In this document: piece by piece, positions 45,277 through 55,307 of the stretch
Layout: every line of letters begins with the position of its first letter
Numbering within the stretch: position 1 is the first letter of the stretch
NCBI RefSeq assembly: GCF_010726645.1
Contig: NZ_AP022563.1
Location: 3,348,001 to 3,412,000, forward strand
Reading direction: 5' to 3'
Origin: Mycolicibacterium duvalii
GTDB lineage: Bacteria > Actinomycetota > Actinomycetes > Mycobacteriales > Mycobacteriaceae
DNA length: 64,000 nucleotides
Translations under genes and position numbers: made by a program
The notes under the pieces: generated by a model
Told to the model about the DNA's origin: nothing
The model's input: only the letters and a program-made list of their open reading frames with translations
Database searches by the model: none

Positions 45277-46269
45277 ATGCTCACCGACGAGAGTGCGACG
45301 GACTCATCCGAGCGAGGCTCCTGGCGATCACGCCACGCCGCCACCCTCAGCAGCCTGACCCTGCGCCAGATCAGCGCGGTGCTCCCTCCGGGGCAACCGT
45401 GGGGTCTGTGGGCCTCCCGCCAGATCGTCGCCCGCCTCATGGACGCGTTCGGCCCGTCGATGGCCGGGACCCGGGTCGAGCGAGTCGACGTCACAACCGC
45501 CGACGGACAACGCCTTTGTGGCGAATGGGTCCGGGGCCGTGGGGTTTCCGGTGAAACCCCCGGCGCGATCTACTTCGTCCACGGCAGCGGTTATGTGTTG
45601 TGCTCGACCCGAACCCACCGACGCCTGGCTTCATGGCTGTCCCGCCTGACGGGTCTGCCCGTCTTCAGCGTCGACTACCGCCTGGCGCCCCGACACCGGT
45701 TCCCCACCGCCGCAGAGGATGTCCGCCGCGGTTGGGACTGGCTCACCGGGCACTGCGGCATCGCACCCGAGCGCATCGCGGTGGCCGGAGACTCCGCGGG
45801 CGGGCACCTGAGCGTTGATCTGCTGCTCCAGCCCGACGTCGCCCACCCCGCCGCACTGGTGCTGCTCTCTCCGCTGATGGACCTGACGTTCACACTGGCG
45901 CGGTCCCGCGAGCAGACCCGCCCGGACCCCACGATGCGCTCGCACCACGCGGTCCGTCTGGTCAGCCTGTACTGCAACGGAATCGAGACGCGTCATCCCC
46001 GGTTGGCCCTCGACGTCGCCGGCGGACGCCTTCTGCCTCCGACGCTGATCCAGGCGGGCGGGGCCGAGATGCTCGCGGCCGACGCCATTGCGCTCGCCGA
46101 CGACCTGCGCGCCGCCGGCGGCCGATGTGAGCTGCAGATCTGGCCCGACCAGGTGCACGTCTTCCAGGCGCTGCCCCGGATATCGCCCGAAGCCGTGCCC
46201 GCGATGAGAACCGTGGCAGCATTCATCGCCGAGACGCTGGGCGACGCCGAGATCGAACGGGCGAGCTGA
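45277..46269 (+). CDS. Alpha/beta hydrolase, hormone-sensitive-lipase family esterase
   Basis: 330 residues from ATG 45277; TTAGGAG lies about 13 nt upstream. The oxyanion-hole motif is FVHGSGYVLCS (HGSG in place of the usual HGGG), then VDYRLAPRHRFP, nucleophile in GDSAGGHLSV, and the C-terminal DQVHVFQALP with the catalytic histidine. This is the Lip (HSL) family of mycobacteria, acting on short-chain esters. Its stop is 1 bp before the SDR gene. Together with the SDR, di-iron protein and monooxygenase genes it resembles the MymA-type arrangement in which a lipase accompanies a Baeyer-Villiger-like enzyme. Confidence 0.87.
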   Translation: MLTDESATDSSERGSWRSRHAATLSSLTLRQISAVLPPGQPWGLWASRQIVARLMDAFGPSMAGTRVERVDVTTADGQRLCGEWVRGRGVSGETPGAIYFVHGSGYVLCSTRTHRRLASWLSRLTGLPVFSVDYRLAPRHRFPTAAEDVRRGWDWLTGHCGIAPERIAVAGDSAGGHLSVDLLLQPDVAHPAALVLLSPLMDLTFTLARSREQTRPDPTMRSHHAVRLVSLYCNGIETRHPRLALDVAGGRLLPPTLIQAGGAEMLAADAIALADDLRAAGGRCELQIWPDQVHVFQALPRISPEAVPAMRTVAAFIAETLGDAEIERAS

Positions 46270-46270
46270 C

Positions 46271-47110
46271 ATGTGGCCCTTCGGCGCCAAGCGCAGCCAC
46301 AACGCCGACGCGGTGATCACCGGCGCCGGAAGCGGTATCGGCGCCGCCTTCGCCGCCGAGGTGGCGCGCCGCGGCGGACGGGTCGTCTGCAGCGACATCG
46401 ATCCGACGGCCGCCTCGGCCACCGCCGAGGCCCTCGCGGGCCACGGCGCGCAGGCACTGGCGCTGCGCTGCGACGTCACCGACATCGACGCGGTGCATCG
46501 GCTCGCCGATGAGGCGCAGGCGTGGTTCGGCGGCCCACCGACGCTGGTGATCAACAACGCGGGCGTCGGCGCGGGCGGTGCCGTCATCGGGGAGACCGAT
46601 CTCGCCGTCTGGCGCCGCGTGCTCGACATCAACCTGTGGGGACCGATCCACGGATGCCACGTGTTCGCACCGATCCTGCGCACGGCCGGCCGCCCCGCCG
46701 GCATCATCAACGTCGCGTCGGCAGCGGCATTCGGCGCCGCGCCGGGAATGGCCGCCTACAACGTCAGCAAGGCCGGGACCCTGTCGTTGTCGGAGACCCT
46801 GGCCGCCGAACTCGCCGGCACCGGGGTGCACGTCACCGCGCTGTGCCCGACGTTCGTCAAGACCAACATCGTCACCTCCGGCGCCGACGACGGCGTCATC
46901 TCCGCGCAGTCCCGCGACGTCGCCGAAACGCTGATGCGCTGGATCGGCTTCTCCGCCGACCGGGTGGCCCGTACCTGCCTCGACACGCTCGATCGCGGTG
47001 GCCTGTACTGCATGCCGCAGCCGGAAGCCCGGATCGGCTGGGGCATCAAGCGTTTCACCCCGACGGTGTACACCCGCGCCGCCGGCCTGACCACCCGCGT
47101 CACCACCTAG
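46271..47110 (+). CDS. Short-chain dehydrogenase/reductase
   Basis: 279 residues. Cofactor motif AVITGAGSGIGAAFAAEVA, acidic VCSDIDPTAA (NAD preference), DVTDIDAV, NNAGVGAGG, catalytic Ser in INVASAAAFGAAPGM and YNVSKAGTL (YxxxK). The C-terminal extension (WIGFSADRVARTCLDTLDRGGLYCMPQPEARIGWGIKRF) is typical of SDRs grouped with lipid oxidation operons. It could oxidise an alcohol produced by the neighbouring oxygenases; the substrate is unknown. Confidence 0.9.
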   Translation: MWPFGAKRSHNADAVITGAGSGIGAAFAAEVARRGGRVVCSDIDPTAASATAEALAGHGAQALALRCDVTDIDAVHRLADEAQAWFGGPPTLVINNAGVGAGGAVIGETDLAVWRRVLDINLWGPIHGCHVFAPILRTAGRPAGIINVASAAAFGAAPGMAAYNVSKAGTLSLSETLAAELAGTGVHVTALCPTFVKTNIVTSGADDGVISAQSRDVAETLMRWIGFSADRVARTCLDTLDRGGLYCMPQPEARIGWGIKRFTPTVYTRAAGLTTRVTT

Positions 47111-47118
47111 GAGGATCA

Positions 47119-48039
47119 ATGGCGATCGACATGGACACGATGCTGGCGAAGATCAAGGACCGCCAGTGGGCGCTGGCCGACATCGACTGGGACGCCCCGG
47201 GTGCGGAGCGCATCACCGACGAACAACGACCGCAACTCAAGGCCTTCATGGCCGACCTGTGCTGGATCGAGAACATCGGCGCTCGCGGGTTCGCCGCCCT
47301 GGCCAAGAAGGCGCCCACCCCGACGATCGCGGAGATCTACCGCTACTTCCACGCCGAGGAGCAGCGGCACGCCAATGCCGAACTGGCGCTGATGAAACGG
47401 TGGGGAATGCTGGATGACGGCGAGATGCCCGAGCCGAACGTGAACATCCGGATGGCGATGGACTGGCTGGACACCTATGCCGACGACATGTCGCTGTCCA
47501 TCCTGGGCACCGTGATCCCGATGCTGGAGGTGGCCCTCGACGGTGCGCTGCTGAAATTCCTCCTCGAGGAGGTCCACGACCCCGTCTGCCATCAGGTCTT
47601 CGAGAAGATCAACAACGACGAATCTCGGCATCTGGTCGTCGATTTCGAGGTGCTGGACATGATCGGCCACCGCACCGCGCGGACCCTGGCGATCGAGTTC
47701 GTCGGCACCGTCGCCTCCCCCAGCCTGATCATCGGCGCCATGATGTACATCCCGCTGCTCAACCGCGCGATCGACGAGATCATCGCGATGGGACTGGAAC
47801 CCGACCGCCTCTACCAGGCCATGCTGCGCTTCAAACACCTCGGCGAGCGCGGCGAGAACACCTGGCGCGTCCCCGCATACCAGGTTCTCAAGCGGCACGC
47901 CGGTGTCGTGGTCAACCCCAACCACCCTTACCACCTGCTGGCCAACTCGATGGTCTGGCTGTCCGAACGCTACCCGAGGAAGCTGCTGAAACCGATACCG
48001 AGCTGGTTCAAGGAACTCACCCACGAACCGGCGGCCTGA
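47119..48039 (+). CDS. Ferritin-like di-iron protein
   Basis: 306 residues from ATG 47119, with TAGGAGG 5 nt upstream. All helical with two carboxylate-histidine motifs, FHAEEQRHANAE (ExxH) and NNDESRHLVVDFE (ExxH), separated by DDMSLSILGTVIPMLEVALDGAL; WIENIGARGFA supplies a further helix glutamate. These are the ligands expected of a non-heme di-iron oxygenase or oxidase. A long upstream in-frame extension overlaps the SDR gene and is rejected. The reaction is unknown; coupling with a FAD monooxygenase and an SDR suggests lipid or aromatic oxidation. Confidence 0.82.
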   Translation: MAIDMDTMLAKIKDRQWALADIDWDAPGAERITDEQRPQLKAFMADLCWIENIGARGFAALAKKAPTPTIAEIYRYFHAEEQRHANAELALMKRWGMLDDGEMPEPNVNIRMAMDWLDTYADDMSLSILGTVIPMLEVALDGALLKFLLEEVHDPVCHQVFEKINNDESRHLVVDFEVLDMIGHRTARTLAIEFVGTVASPSLIIGAMMYIPLLNRAIDEIIAMGLEPDRLYQAMLRFKHLGERGENTWRVPAYQVLKRHAGVVVNPNHPYHLLANSMVWLSERYPRKLLKPIPSWFKELTHEPAA

Positions 48040-48042
48040 AAC

Positions 48043-49545
48043 ATGCCCGCAGCCAACCGTATTCACGACACCCTGATCGTCGGCGCCGGATTCACCGGCC
48101 TGGGCAGCGCAATCAAACTCAAGAAAGCCGGAATCGACGACATCGTGATCGTCGAACGCGGCACCGCGGTCGGCGGGACCTGGCGCGACAACACCTATCC
48201 CGGGGTGGCGTGCGACATCCCGTCGCTGCTGTACTCGTACTCGTTCGTCAAGAACCCGTCGTGGTCGCGGGCCTATCCGTCGGGCGCGGAGATCCGCGAG
48301 CACATCGAGGACATGACCGATGCCCACGGGCTGCGTCCGCTGATCCGCTTCAACACCGAGATCACCGGGTTGACATTCGACGAGGGCCGCGGAGTCTGGA
48401 CCGCATCGACCCGGCGGCGCCGGAAGTTCCAGGCCCGCACGGTGGTGCTGGCCTCCGGCCCGCTCGCCGATCACGCGTGGCCCGACATCCGGGGCATCGA
48501 CACCTACCGGGGCCGCAAGATCCACAGCGCGGACTGGGACCACGACTACGACGTGACCGGCAAGCGCGTCGCGGTGATCGGCACCGGGGCCAGCGCTGTG
48601 CAGATCGTCCCGGAACTGGTGCGCAAGGCCGCCTTCGTCAAGGTGTTCCAACGCACCCCGGGCTGGGTGCTGCCGCGGCTGGACGTCCCGATGCCGGGCC
48701 CGGTTCAGACACTGTTCGCCGCGGTGCCGGCCGCTCAGGAGTTGGCGCGGCAGGCGCTGTACTGGGGTCACGAGGCCAGCGCGACCGCGCTGGTCTGGGA
48801 CACCCCGCTGACCGGCCTGGTGGCCCGGCTCGGCAAAGCGCATCTGCGCGCCCAGGTCAAGGATCCGTGGCTGCGCCGCCAACTCACGCCCGACTTCACC
48901 CCGGGCTGCAAGCGCATGCTGATCTCCAGCGACTACTACCCGGCACTGCAACGGGACAACTGCAAACTGATCACCTGGCCGATCGCCACCCTCAGCCCCG
49001 CAGGTATCCGTACCAGCGACGGCATCGAGCACCATCTCGACGCGATCGTGTTCGCCACCGGGTACGACGTGCACCTGACCGGCCCGCCGTTTCCGGTCAC
49101 CGGATTGGACGGGCGATCACTGCAGCAGGAGTGGGCCGACCACGCCGAGGCCTACAAGAGCGCCAGCGCCCACGGCTACCCGAACCTGTTCTTCATGACG
49201 GGGCCGAACTCCGGTCCCGGCCACAACTCGCTGCTGGTGTATGTCGAGGGCCAGATCGACTACGCGGTCCGCGCGATCACCACCATCCTGGAGCAGAACC
49301 TGCGCTATCTCGACGTGCGGGCGCAGGCCCAGGCCCGCTACAACGCGCGGCTGCAGCAGCGCCTGACCAAGACGACCTGGATGTCGGGATGCAGCAGCTG
49401 GTATCTGACCGCCGACGGTTTCAACGCCTCGATGTACCCCGGTTTCGCGACGCAGTATCTTCGACAGATGCGACGGTTCCGATCCGCGGACTTCGATGCG
49501 GTGGCCCACGAGACACGTCCGCGGGCCGTGACCTCGACGGGCTGA
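48043..49545 (+). CDS. FAD-dependent monooxygenase, Baeyer-Villiger/flavin-containing type
   Basis: 500 residues. FAD motif LIVGAGFTGLGSAIKLKKAG; the GGTWRDNTYPGVACDIPSLLYSYSF block typical of BVMO-like enzymes; NADP motif VAVIGTGASAVQIVPEL. The BVMO fingerprint region reads YRGRKIHSADWD, a variant of FxGxxxHxxxWP. The C-terminal part has IVFATGYDVHL and FFMTGPNSGPGHNS. It resembles the MymA/EthA group. It starts 3 bp after the di-iron gene. It could insert oxygen into a ketone to give an ester that the operon's esterase would split. Confidence 0.9.
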   Translation: MPAANRIHDTLIVGAGFTGLGSAIKLKKAGIDDIVIVERGTAVGGTWRDNTYPGVACDIPSLLYSYSFVKNPSWSRAYPSGAEIREHIEDMTDAHGLRPLIRFNTEITGLTFDEGRGVWTASTRRRRKFQARTVVLASGPLADHAWPDIRGIDTYRGRKIHSADWDHDYDVTGKRVAVIGTGASAVQIVPELVRKAAFVKVFQRTPGWVLPRLDVPMPGPVQTLFAAVPAAQELARQALYWGHEASATALVWDTPLTGLVARLGKAHLRAQVKDPWLRRQLTPDFTPGCKRMLISSDYYPALQRDNCKLITWPIATLSPAGIRTSDGIEHHLDAIVFATGYDVHLTGPPFPVTGLDGRSLQQEWADHAEAYKSASAHGYPNLFFMTGPNSGPGHNSLLVYVEGQIDYAVRAITTILEQNLRYLDVRAQAQARYNARLQQRLTKTTWMSGCSSWYLTADGFNASMYPGFATQYLRQMRRFRSADFDAVAHETRPRAVTSTG

Positions 49546-49546
49546 C

Positions 49547-50410
49547 GTGTCCGGGCCGATCCAGACGATTCTGCGTCGCGTGCGCCGCGGCTCACGCGAC
49601 GTCATCGAGAACGCAGTGTCGCAGTTGTTCGACGCCGCGGTGCAGCCGCACGGCGTGGCCGACTCCGGCGAATACCGCATCGACGAGCTCGCCCGGCTGG
49701 CCGGCACCACCACCCGCAACATCCGCGTCTACCGCGACCGCGGCCTGCTGCACCCGCCGCTGCGGGTCGGCCGGATCGCATTGTTCAACGACACCCATCT
49801 GACCCGGCTGCGCCTGATCACCTCACTGCTGGACCGCGGCTACAACATCGCCCACGTGAAAGAGATGCTGTCGGCCTGGGAGCAGGGCAAGGATCTCGGC
49901 GACCTGCTCGGGCTCGAGTCGGCGATCGCGGGCAGCTGGGCCACCGAGAAACCTCAACGGATGGCGCTGAGTGCGGCCCGGCGGTTGATCGACGACCCGG
50001 CCGGTTTCGACCGGCTGGTGTCGCTGGACATCATCCGGCTCGACGACGGTGAACAGGCCACCATCATGCGGCCGACCCTGGTGGATGCGTTCATCGAGAT
50101 CCGGCAGTACGGAGTGGCTTTGGACAAGCTGATCGACCTGCACGAGCAGGTGGCGCCGCTGCTCGACCAAATCAGCGCCATCCTGGTACAGGCCGGTGTG
50201 GAAGAGGTGGTCGACAAGATCAACCCCGGCGCGGCGATGCCCGGTGACGTCGAAGTGGCCCAGCTGATCACCACTCTGGTGCGCTTCCGCACCCAGGCCG
50301 TCACCGCGGTCGGGGCCACGCTGGCGTCCTCGATCGAAGCGCAGGTCGAATCCGTGGTCACGCAGATGCTCGGGGACCTGATCGAGAAGCAGGCCGCCGC
50401 GGGCGAGTGA
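49547..50410 (+). CDS. MerR-family transcriptional regulator
   Basis: 287 residues, GTG start 1 bp after the monooxygenase stop. The winged helix EYRIDELARLAGTTTRNIRVYRDRGLLHPPLRVGRIALFNDTHLTRLRLITSLLDRGYNIAHVKEMLSAWEQGKDLGDLLGLE is a clear MerR domain at about residues 42-125. The long C-terminal helical part has no metal-binding cysteines, so an organic ligand is likely. Being the last gene of the operon, it probably regulates its own operon through the palindrome at 45236. Confidence 0.9.
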   Translation: MSGPIQTILRRVRRGSRDVIENAVSQLFDAAVQPHGVADSGEYRIDELARLAGTTTRNIRVYRDRGLLHPPLRVGRIALFNDTHLTRLRLITSLLDRGYNIAHVKEMLSAWEQGKDLGDLLGLESAIAGSWATEKPQRMALSAARRLIDDPAGFDRLVSLDIIRLDDGEQATIMRPTLVDAFIEIRQYGVALDKLIDLHEQVAPLLDQISAILVQAGVEEVVDKINPGAAMPGDVEVAQLITTLVRFRTQAVTAVGATLASSIEAQVESVVTQMLGDLIEKQAAAGE

Positions 50411-50411
50411 C

Positions 50412-51976
<1,565 letters not shown>

Positions 51977-52175
51977 CCGGTCAGTTTAGTGAGACGGCGA
52001 TGTCTGTGGTCACCGGCGCGCCACCTCGCCGACTCCGGTCGGTCCCCGACCGACCGTCACCCCACGTAAGACGGCCGCCGAGGCCGCGGCGCTGCCGGTG
52101 ACCACATTTCCCCCGACGCACACGCTAGTGTCCGAGGAACTACGTCGTCTGTCGCCCGAACGTACGAAGCTGCCC

Positions 52176-52841
52176 TCACAAGTCGTTGAGGCTCAGGATT
52201 CCGTCTTCGATCGCCCGCGCCAGCAGAGCCGATTTCGTGGGCGCCGGCCGTCCCACACTCGCGTATTTCGCCCGGGCACGCTGCAGATGGGTGCGCACCG
52301 TCGTCGGAGCGATGAACAGCCTCTTGGCCACGAGTTCCTTGCTCTCGGTCTGAAACCACGCGATCAGGACCTGCTTCTCCCGCTCGGAGAGCTTGATCCT
52401 GCCCAGCGTGGTGTCGTTGAGCAAGGCCTTGCCCATCCGCGGTCCCACATAGGGCGTCGCGGTGTGAGCCGCGCGCACGGCGTCGATGAGATGGCGTTTG
52501 CCTTCCGACTTCGCCAGATAGGTCACCGCCCCCAGCTCCAGACAGGTCAGGATCACCTCGTCGGCGGAGATGTGGGAGTAGACGATCACTCGTTGCTCGC
52601 CGTCGCTGAGCCGGCGCAACGCCTCGAAGTCCGGCCGGTTGCCCTCGATCTGGAGGTCCAACAGCACCACATCGGCGTCGGCGGCACCGTCGGAACGGGC
52701 AGCAAAGTACTCGGCCGGCTCGAGAAAACAGCCCACCACCTCGATCGGCGGGTCGGCCTGCGCGCACCAGGCCTGCACGCCAGCGTGCACGACGTCATGG
52801 TCGTCGATGATCGCGATTCGCACCGCACCCCCGCCGGACAT
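52176..52841 (-). CDS. LuxR/NarL-type response regulator
   Basis: 221 residues from ATG 52841. Receiver domain with IAIIDDHDVVHAGV (acidic pocket), phospho-acceptor Asp in DVVLLDLQIEGN, and YSHISADE, TYLAKSEGKR (Lys). Output domain: LSEREKQVLIAWFQTESKELVAKRLFIAPTTVRTHLQRARAKY, a standard LuxR helix-turn-helix. It is divergent from the large sensor kinase gene 246 bp away and most likely its partner. Confidence 0.9.
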   Translation of the reverse strand: MSGGGAVRIAIIDDHDVVHAGVQAWCAQADPPIEVVGCFLEPAEYFAARSDGAADADVVLLDLQIEGNRPDFEALRRLSDGEQRVIVYSHISADEVILTCLELGAVTYLAKSEGKRHLIDAVRAAHTATPYVGPRMGKALLNDTTLGRIKLSEREKQVLIAWFQTESKELVAKRLFIAPTTVRTHLQRARAKYASVGRPAPTKSALLARAIEDGILSLNDL

Positions 52842-53087
52842 GCCCACCCTCCCCCGACTTGGCAGCCACTGCCCAATGTCAGTCATACGCCTGCCGGGTA
52901 TTCAACCGCAGGGAACGCGTCACCGCGAGAGCGCCTCCCCACCGACGCGACGTTGCCATCCCGGCAGCCAGCCAACTTTGTATTGCTACGTTCAGCGCCG
53001 TCACCACCGCAGTCGGGCCGCGCACGCCCCGTCAGCGACGGGATACGGTATCGCCATCGATGCGTTGACCGACGGCGGGGAGGTGTG
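52842..53087. other. Divergent promoter region of the two-component pair
   Basis: 246 bp with no gene that can be supported; the kinase frame stays open upstream to 52098 but only because it is antisense to the response-regulator gene. No clear inverted repeat was found by eye. Confidence 0.5.
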
Positions 53088-55307
53088 GTGTCGACGAGCC
53101 GCACCGAGCCGGACGACGCATACCGGCGGCAGATGGCGGCCCGCGCCGCGACCGTCGGGCTGCTGATGCGCCACACCGTCAACCTCGGCGTGGCGGTGGT
53201 CGCGTTGGGCGATCCGCACTCACCGGCGCAGCCCGCCGGAGCGGCGCTGCTGGCGTTGCTGGCGGTGTGGTCGCTGTACCGGCTGAGCACCCGCTCCCGC
53301 GCCGCGCGCTGGCTGGCGCTGGACTACCTGCTGGTACTGCTGGTGTGCCTGTCCATCCCGATGCTGGTGTCCGGCACCGATTTTCACCTGTCCAACAGCG
53401 CGCCGCAGGCCATCGCCGGGACCGCGGTGGTCAGCCTCTCGGTAGCAGTGTCACCGCGGGTGAGTCTGCTGCTCGTCACCGGCATCGCGTCGGCCTACGC
53501 GGGCGGAGTCGCCCAAGCGGCCGGATGGTCCGAGGTGGCGTCGGTGAACGCGATGTACTACTTCGCAGTCCAGTGGGCCACCGCGTCGGTGATCCGCGCC
53601 ATGCTGCTCGGTCTCGCCGCCACCGTGGACCGCGCCCGCGCCGACCGCCACCAGGCCGAACTCGCCCGCCAGGTCGACGCCGCCGTGCGCGACTACGAGC
53701 ACGAACAGCTCGCACTGCTGCACGACACCGCAGCCTCGACCCTGCTCATGGTCGGACACGGCACGGCGATCAGCCCGACGCGCATCGCAGCGCAGGCCCG
53801 ACGAGACCTCGCGCTGCTCGGCGACACCAACTGGCGGACGCCGCCGCGCTGGGTGGATCTCGTTGCCGCATTGCGTCAGTGCGCCGAACACGTCGCGACG
53901 CCGGTCGAGTTCGACGGCCCGGAACGACTCTGGCTGCCGGGGCGGACGGCCCACCCGGTGGTCGCCGCGGTTCGTGAAATCATGACCAACACGGACCGGC
54001 ACGCCCGCGCGACGCTGCTGCGGGTCAGCGTGTCGGACACCGCCGTCCGGCTGCACGACGACGGCGTGGGCTTCGACGGCGCTGCCGCACGGGACCGGCA
54101 TGGCCTGCGCGACTCGGTGCTCGGGCGGATGCAGCGGGCCGGCGGCCGCGCCCGGATCACGTCCACTCCGGGCCAGGGCACGTCGGTCGAATTATGGTGG
54201 CGGACCGATCATCCCCGCCCCGCCCCCCCGGCCGACACCGACCCGCTGACGCTTCCCGCCCGGATGCGTTACGGCTTGGCCCTGACCGTCTATGCGGTGG
54301 TCAACCTCCTCATCACGGTTCCGGCGGCGGCCGGTGCCACCCACACCGGCCTCAATGCGGCCTTGGGCGTCCTGGCCGGTCTGGGCGCGCTGGCCGCGGT
54401 GCCGCGAATCCTGTGGGGCCGATCCGTCTTCGTCTGGCCTGCCGCGGTCGCGCTGCTGGTGGTCGCGGTGGTCCAGCCGTTGTCGGTGACCCACGGGTCG
54501 GTGATCGGATATGCCCACTGGGCGCAGGCGGCGATCGGCTGGTGTGTGCTGCCGCTGCTGCTGGGGCTGCGCACCCGCACGGGCGTCACGATTCTGGTGG
54601 GGTACTGGGTGGTCGGCAACTCCGTTGTGCTGTGGCTGGATCCGTCCGCGGCCGCGTGGGTCAACATCGGCCTGGGCTCGGCGAGCATCCTCGCGGTGCA
54701 ACTGTTCGCGTTGATCTTCAGCGGTCTGATGCGCGATGCCGCCGCCGACGCGCAGACCGAAACGACGGCGCACCATGCGCTGCTCGCCCAGGAGAGGGTG
54801 GCAGCCGCACTGCGGGCGGAATACCGGCGCCGCTACGCCGATATCGTCGACAGTGTGGTCCCCCTGTTGGACGCGCTGTCCCGAGGTCGGGTCGACCGGG
54901 ACACCCAATTGCGCGCGAGAGCCGAATGCCGCCGGCTACGAGCGCTGTTCGACCAGGCCAGTACGTTCGATCATCCGTTGATGCAGCGGATCCGGCCCCT
55001 CGTCGACGCCGCCGAAGCACGTCAGGTGGACGTGGTCGTTGATCTCACCGGTCCGCCGCCCGACCTCACCGACACGACGATCGACGCGTTGATCGAACCG
55101 CTCAGGGCGGTCCTCGGCCGCGCGAAAAGCTCGGCCCGGCTGGTGATCACCTCTACCCCTGAGTGGGTCGAGGTCAGTGTCGTCTGCGATCTCGGTGCCG
55201 ACGACACCCTCGATGGGCACCCGCCCGGTGTCGAGGTGGTGGTCGCCGGCGATCAGATGTGGTGTCTGGTCCGCCGGCCCGTCACCACGGCAGGTTCAGC
55301 CCGCTGA
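53088..55307 (+). CDS. Sensor histidine kinase with two membrane/kinase-like halves
   Basis: 739 residues from GTG 53088 (GTG 53085 is also possible), after a GGGGAGG site. First half: about five or six membrane segments (e.g. YLLVLLVCLSIPMLVSG, LLLVTGIASAYAGGV), a HisKA_3 helix with the phospho-acceptor in LALLHDTAASTLLMVG (His about 212), and an HATPase with REIMTNTDRHA (N-box), LHDDGVGFDG (G1) and TPGQGTSVELWW. Second half: a new membrane block (YGLALTVYAVVNLLITVPAA, VFVWPAAVALLVVAVVQPL, AIGWCVLPLLLGL, VTILVGYWVVGNSVVLWL, ILAVQLFALIFSGLM), then a coiled coil and an ATPase-like end without N-box or glycine loops. The C-terminus overlaps choD by 12 bp tail to tail. Confidence 0.87.
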   Translation: MSTSRTEPDDAYRRQMAARAATVGLLMRHTVNLGVAVVALGDPHSPAQPAGAALLALLAVWSLYRLSTRSRAARWLALDYLLVLLVCLSIPMLVSGTDFHLSNSAPQAIAGTAVVSLSVAVSPRVSLLLVTGIASAYAGGVAQAAGWSEVASVNAMYYFAVQWATASVIRAMLLGLAATVDRARADRHQAELARQVDAAVRDYEHEQLALLHDTAASTLLMVGHGTAISPTRIAAQARRDLALLGDTNWRTPPRWVDLVAALRQCAEHVATPVEFDGPERLWLPGRTAHPVVAAVREIMTNTDRHARATLLRVSVSDTAVRLHDDGVGFDGAAARDRHGLRDSVLGRMQRAGGRARITSTPGQGTSVELWWRTDHPRPAPPADTDPLTLPARMRYGLALTVYAVVNLLITVPAAAGATHTGLNAALGVLAGLGALAAVPRILWGRSVFVWPAAVALLVVAVVQPLSVTHGSVIGYAHWAQAAIGWCVLPLLLGLRTRTGVTILVGYWVVGNSVVLWLDPSAAAWVNIGLGSASILAVQLFALIFSGLMRDAAADAQTETTAHHALLAQERVAAALRAEYRRRYADIVDSVVPLLDALSRGRVDRDTQLRARAECRRLRALFDQASTFDHPLMQRIRPLVDAAEARQVDVVVDLTGPPPDLTDTTIDALIEPLRAVLGRAKSSARLVITSTPEWVEVSVVCDLGADDTLDGHPPGVEVVVAGDQMWCLVRRPVTTAGSAR

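Noticed and set aside
47116-49074. Minus-strand frame of 652 codons opposite the di-iron and monooxygenase genes
   Set aside because: Mirror of real coding frames; product shows no recognisable motif.
52098-53087. Upstream extension of the sensor kinase frame
   Set aside because: It is antisense to the response-regulator gene and crosses the divergent promoter; translation becomes kinase-like only after 53088.
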